Origin: Pararhizobium sp.
Lineage (GTDB): Bacteria; Pseudomonadota; Alphaproteobacteria; Rhizobiales; Rhizobiaceae
NCBI GenBank assembly: GCA_017794825.1
Contig: CP051237.1
Span: 2,418,001-2,482,000, forward strand
Length of the DNA stretch: 64,000 nt
Reading direction: 5' to 3'
Under the pieces are notes generated by a model, which was not told where the DNA came from, did not search any database, and saw only the letters and a list, made by a program, of their open reading frames with translations. Shown one piece after another: positions 60,880 to 64,000 of this stretch. The number at the start of each line of letters is the position of its first letter. The stretch's first letter is position 1. The position numbers and the translations under genes are program-made.

Positions 60880-62841
60880 CTACAGCGCAGCGGTTTCCCG
60901 AGCCAGTTCGTTCACCGCTCGCCGGTTTGCCTCGAGCATGAATCCGTCGAAAAAGGCAGCAAGGTCCGCGTGAGCCTCGATCGGTAGAACATGCGCCACA
61001 TACTGGTCCGGCCTGACAACGACCATGCAACCATGATCGCGATCGACGCCGCGCATGTCGAATATGTCGCCACGCGCCGGATCCGGGCAGAACACCTTGG
61101 TATGATCGATCAGACCGTAGCGCCCTTTTCGGGGTTTCAGAAACGCGGGCAGGGTTTTCAGCGCCAGGTCTCGATGCCCCTGCTGGAATACCGCGTGGAC
61201 GTCGATCAACGAATCGATATCGGCCTCTTCCGGAGTGTATTTGCACAGCGGAGAATCCTGCGATCCGGAAAGGAATTTGCAGAGCGCGTCAATTGACGAA
61301 CCTGCAGCCGAGGGATCTTCCGAGGACGCAAAGACATAGATGCGCCAGCGGCCGTCGGCCGCGGCGCAATGGCCAAGTTCGAACGGCTTTGCGTCGGCCA
61401 GACGGATAACCGGGGCCGAATGCAGTCGCATGCCGATCGTCAGTCCCTTCGCCAGATGCTGGTGGGTCGGTTCGGCTGAAATGACGGAATGGCGGTAGCG
61501 CGTCGCGGTGCCCGCGGTGTAACGCCCGTGGCGTACGAAATAATCCTGTACATCCGCAGGCTCCACGCCGTCCGGATGATCGGCGGATTTCAAAGGCGCG
61601 CTCAGCATCTTGGCCCATTCCCGATCGAAATCGATCAGTTCCGCAGCGATCGCCTGACGTTCCGCCGAATAGCTGTGCAGCAACTCCGGCGACGTCTGAC
61701 TCCGGAGAACAGCAGCAAGCTTCCAGCCAAGATTGAAGGCGTCCTGCATCGACACGTTCATGCCCTGCCCGGCTTTCGGACTGTGGGTGTGACAGGCGTC
61801 GCCCGCAATGAAGACCCGCGGCAAACGCTCAGCCACCTTGTCGTCCGGGACGTCGTCGAACTTGTCGCACAGCCGCTGTCCGATCTCATAGACAGACCAC
61901 CAGGCCACCTCTTTCACATCGAAACTGTACGGATTGAGAATACGTTTCGTGGCCGCGACAAGGTGGTCGACCGTAATGTTGCGGTTCGCCACGCGCTCGT
62001 TTTCACTCAGTTTGTCGAGCTCCACATAGATGCGGATGAGATAATCGCCCTCTCGCGGGATCAAGACGATACTGCCCTCGCCAGTCGACTGTATCAGCGA
62101 CTTGCGCCGAATATCTGGGAAATCCGTGACTGCGAGAACGTCCATGACGCCCCACGCCTGATTGGCCGAATCTCCGCGCAGTTCCCGGCCCAGTAACCGG
62201 CGAACGGCGCTGCGGGCGCCGTCGCACCCGACGACGTAGCGCGCGCTGACGGTTTCCGTTTCACCTTCATGGCCCTTATCGAGCCTTTCGAAACGCGCAG
62301 CGACCGGAGAGCCTTCCTCGTCTTCGACTTGCATGTCCGTCAATCGGCGAGAATAATACGGCGCCATCCGGGACGGCGATCTGAGCATGGTCTCGAGGTA
62401 GAAATCGTGCACCCGGGCCTGGTTCAGGATGACATGGGGAAACTCGGAAAGGCCGTCCTCCACATCCTGCACCACCCCATGTCGTGTGATCATCTCCGGC
62501 CGCGCATCGTCTGGTCTCCAGAAGGTCGTCTCGTTGACCCAATAGGCTTCCTTCAGCACTCTTTCGCTGAAGCCGAAAGCATGGAACATCTCCATCGTTC
62601 GACAGGCAATGCCGTCCGCCTGGCCCAGCTCGAGCGGGCCGGCTTTCTGATCAACAACCAGCGTCTTTATGTCCGGAAAGGCCGACAGTTGCGTCGCCAG
62701 GGTGAGTCCTGCCGGGCCGCAACCGACAATCAGAACATCAACCGTTTCCGGCAGGCTGTCCCCGGACAAGGCCGGGTGCGCCGTCGAAGGCTCGGACATT
62801 GCGGGGTCGCCGGTTCGAAATCCGTTCAGATGAAACTGCAT
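60880..62841 (-). CDS. FAD-dependent aromatic monooxygenase, 3-hydroxybenzoate 4-hydroxylase-like
   Basis: 653 residues from ATG 62841 (GAGGAGGG upstream; a TTG three bases before is possible). Group A flavin hydroxylase: VLIVGCGPAGLTLATQL (GxGxxG), VVGCDGARSAVRRLLG (DG motif), FIAGDACHTHSPKAGQGMNVSMQD (GD motif, quoted in part: GDACHTHSPKAGQGMN). A thioredoxin-like C-terminal domain from about 470 is as in phenol and 3-hydroxybenzoate hydroxylases (MobA is about 640 residues). It probably adds a hydroxyl group to a phenolic acid with NADPH. Divergent from a MarR regulator. Confidence 0.88.
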   Translation of the reverse strand: MQFHLNGFRTGDPAMSEPSTAHPALSGDSLPETVDVLIVGCGPAGLTLATQLSAFPDIKTLVVDQKAGPLELGQADGIACRTMEMFHAFGFSERVLKEAYWVNETTFWRPDDARPEMITRHGVVQDVEDGLSEFPHVILNQARVHDFYLETMLRSPSRMAPYYSRRLTDMQVEDEEGSPVAARFERLDKGHEGETETVSARYVVGCDGARSAVRRLLGRELRGDSANQAWGVMDVLAVTDFPDIRRKSLIQSTGEGSIVLIPREGDYLIRIYVELDKLSENERVANRNITVDHLVAATKRILNPYSFDVKEVAWWSVYEIGQRLCDKFDDVPDDKVAERLPRVFIAGDACHTHSPKAGQGMNVSMQDAFNLGWKLAAVLRSQTSPELLHSYSAERQAIAAELIDFDREWAKMLSAPLKSADHPDGVEPADVQDYFVRHGRYTAGTATRYRHSVISAEPTHQHLAKGLTIGMRLHSAPVIRLADAKPFELGHCAAADGRWRIYVFASSEDPSAAGSSIDALCKFLSGSQDSPLCKYTPEEADIDSLIDVHAVFQQGHRDLALKTLPAFLKPRKGRYGLIDHTKVFCPDPARGDIFDMRGVDRDHGCMVVVRPDQYVAHVLPIEAHADLAAFFDGFMLEANRRAVNELARETAAL

Positions 62842-62895
62842 CAATCCGCCCTCCTCATCACGCCCGGGTCAAATGCGGGCCAGCGTTTTCTGTTG

Positions 62896-62923
62896 ATCAG
62901 TATACTGATTATCAGTATACTTG
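62896..62923. promoter_or_regulatory. MarR-type operator pair
   Basis: A perfect 14-bp palindrome ATCAGTATACTGAT at 62896-62909 and a second copy of its first 11 bases at 62911-62921, exactly 15 bases later. They lie in the 112-base gap between the divergent monooxygenase and MarR genes, where a repressor could block both promoters. Confidence 0.75.
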
Positions 62924-62953
62924 TAAACTACGGCCGAGAAAAGGGAGACTGGC

Positions 62954-63415
62954 ATGAGCAGCTACGACGAAATGCCGGGCCATCTGGTTCGCAGGTTGCA
63001 GCAGGCGGCGGTAGCGATCTTCCATGCCGAGGTTGCTCGCGCGGGGTACGATATGACGCCTGTTCAATATGCTGCGCTGACAGCAGTCCGGCGAAATCCG
63101 GGCATCGATCAGGCGACGCTCGCAGGACTCATCGCCTATGACCGCACAACAATTACCGGCGTGGTTGACCGACTGGTCCAGAAGGGTTTTCTGACACGAC
63201 ACCCGAGCAAAACGGACAGGCGCGCCCGCACGCTGTGCGTCACGGAACGGGGGCACATTGCGCTTGGAGAAATTCAGCCAGCCGTTGAACAGGCGCAGCA
63301 GACAATGCTGAGAGGTCTGGACAAAGGTGAATCACGGGAATTCATGCGCCTGCTCGCAAAGGCCGTGGGCGCCGTCAACGATCTCAGCCGCGCGCCGCTC
63401 AAGACGGCCCGTTAA
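62954..63415 (+). CDS. MarR-family transcriptional regulator
   Basis: 153 residues. Winged helix at about 40-105 (DMTPVQYAALTAVRRNPGIDQATLAGLIAYDRTTITGVVDRLVQKGFLTRHPSKTDRRARTLCVT; quoted motifs: TTITGVVDRL and SKTDRRAR) and dimerisation helices at both ends. Divergent from the monooxygenase with a double operator between them. The pair resembles mobA-mobR of Comamonas, where MobR responds to 3-hydroxybenzoate; the ligand here is inferred. Confidence 0.9.
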   Translation: MSSYDEMPGHLVRRLQQAAVAIFHAEVARAGYDMTPVQYAALTAVRRNPGIDQATLAGLIAYDRTTITGVVDRLVQKGFLTRHPSKTDRRARTLCVTERGHIALGEIQPAVEQAQQTMLRGLDKGESREFMRLLAKAVGAVNDLSRAPLKTAR

Positions 63416-63617
63416 TTTCCCTTCCACAGCCACGCCGTGTCGGGACGCCAGGCACATCATCGCATTGCGCATTTGAGCTGGAATTGGCTGATTGCTCAAC
63501 ACGGCCGAGGCAGCCGTCCCCGTTCCGTCAATTGCTCCTCGCCCCTTACCGAACGCTGAGGAAACGCTATAACTACCTTGAAACAGCCATTCACAACCTG
63601 AGAGCGAGGAAGATTCG

Positions 63618-64000
63618 ATGGATATCAGCAAGGCGGGTTCCCGCCCGTCCAGACAGGGTCCTGAAGAGTGGTTTACGGGAACGGTCCGGATCGATCCGTT
63701 GTTCGAGGCCCCTTCACCGGCTCGCGTCGCCGGAGCCAGCGTGACCTTCGAACCCGGAGCACGCACCGCCTGGCACACCCATCCGCTTGGACAGACGCTG
63801 GTCGTAACGGCCGGATCCGGACTTGCGCAACGCGAAGGCGGATCCATCGAGGAACTACGGCCAGGCGACGTCGTCTGGTTCGCGCCAGGTGAAAAACACT
63901 GGCATGGAGCTTCGCCTTCTTCGGCTATGACCCATATAGCAATACAGGAAATGCAGGACGGAAAGGCTGTCGACTGGATGGAACACGTTTCCGCGGATCA
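63618..64000 (+). CDS. Cupin-domain protein (cut by window end)
   Basis: From ATG 63618 (GCGAGGAAG before it) the frame stays open to the window end, 127 codons. [38 protein letters not shown] and [19 protein letters not shown] show a cupin almost identical in layout to that at 29305 and to the C-terminal domain of the fusion protein at 36365. Expected to end within a few codons of the window edge. It lies in chromosomal DNA outside the island. Confidence 0.85.
   Translation, partial: MDISKAGSRPSRQGPEEWFTGTVRIDPLFEAPSPARVAGASVTFEPGARTAWHTHPLGQTLVVTAGSGLAQREGGSIEELRPGDVVWFAPGEKHWHGASPSSAMTHIAIQEMQDGKAVDWMEHVSAD

Overview
The window looks like a chromosome segment of an alphaproteobacterium of the order Hyphomicrobiales (Rhizobiales). 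I infer this from the high GC, the rhizobial-type housekeeping genes on the right (msrA, yraN-rsmI, an LpoA-like lipoprotein, nth, a PfkB kinase, grpE-hrcA, rph, rdgB, hemW), and the density of IclR, LysR, MarR and ABC uptake systems. I cannot name the genus from the sequence alone.

The window has two parts that meet at a tRNA-Ser(GGA) gene at 47123-47212. To the left (1-47.1 kb) is accessory DNA that ends in a three-gene integration module (44.2-46.8 kb: two AlpA-like helix-turn-helix proteins and a large tyrosine recombinase) facing the 3' end of the tRNA. This is the layout of an island inserted at a tRNA gene. Its far end is not visible, so it either lies outside the window or has been erased. 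To the right (47.4-64 kb) is ordinary chromosome.

Left part by region. (a) 1-183 is the tail of an IclR regulator, followed by about 1 kb with no recognisable gene. (b) 1.2-12.4 kb is one catabolic cluster: a seven-bladed lactonase, an IclR repressor, an aspartoacylase-like deacylase, a threonine-dehydratase-like PLP enzyme, a TIM-barrel amidohydrolase, a ribose-type ABC importer whose ATPase is split into two genes, a periplasmic binding protein and a CaiB/BaiF CoA-transferase. Two near-identical 22-bp sites, in front of the IclR/deacylase pair and in front of the binding protein/CoA-transferase pair, suggest that the IclR protein controls both halves. (c) 12.4-13.5 kb holds a truncated solute-binding gene and a small tyrosine recombinase. 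(d) 13.7-41.5 kb is a long oxidoreductase/hydrolase region. It contains two related LysR regulators, a Tat-exported type-B carboxylesterase, four aldo/keto reductases (two with Tat signals), two exported CocE/NonD hydrolases, an exported alpha/beta hydrolase, a cytochrome P460-like protein with a DUF4405 membrane partner, an alcohol dehydrogenase, two SDRs, a cupin, a DHA2 efflux pump, a membrane nucleotide cyclase, a PQQ-type sugar dehydrogenase, a double-CMD/cupin fusion and a periplasmic PaoABC-type molybdenum aldehyde oxidase. Many products carry export signals, so I read this as a largely periplasmic pathway for an ester- and carbonyl-containing compound of unknown identity. (e) 41.9-43.8 kb holds IS debris: an istB fragment and an IS3-family element with an internal stop codon.

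Right part: a small membrane protein, msrA, a BMP-type nucleoside-binding protein with a strong terminator, yraN/rsmI, an LpoA-like lipoprotein, DUF2244, nth, a CysZ/EI24-like protein, a PfkB kinase, grpE, hrcA, rph, a VOC protein, rdgB and hemW. A 303-bp inverted-repeat element supplies the hemW stop codon. Next come a divergent 3-hydroxybenzoate-hydroxylase-like monooxygenase and MarR regulator with a clear operator, and then a cupin cut off by the window end that is a paralogue of two island cupins.
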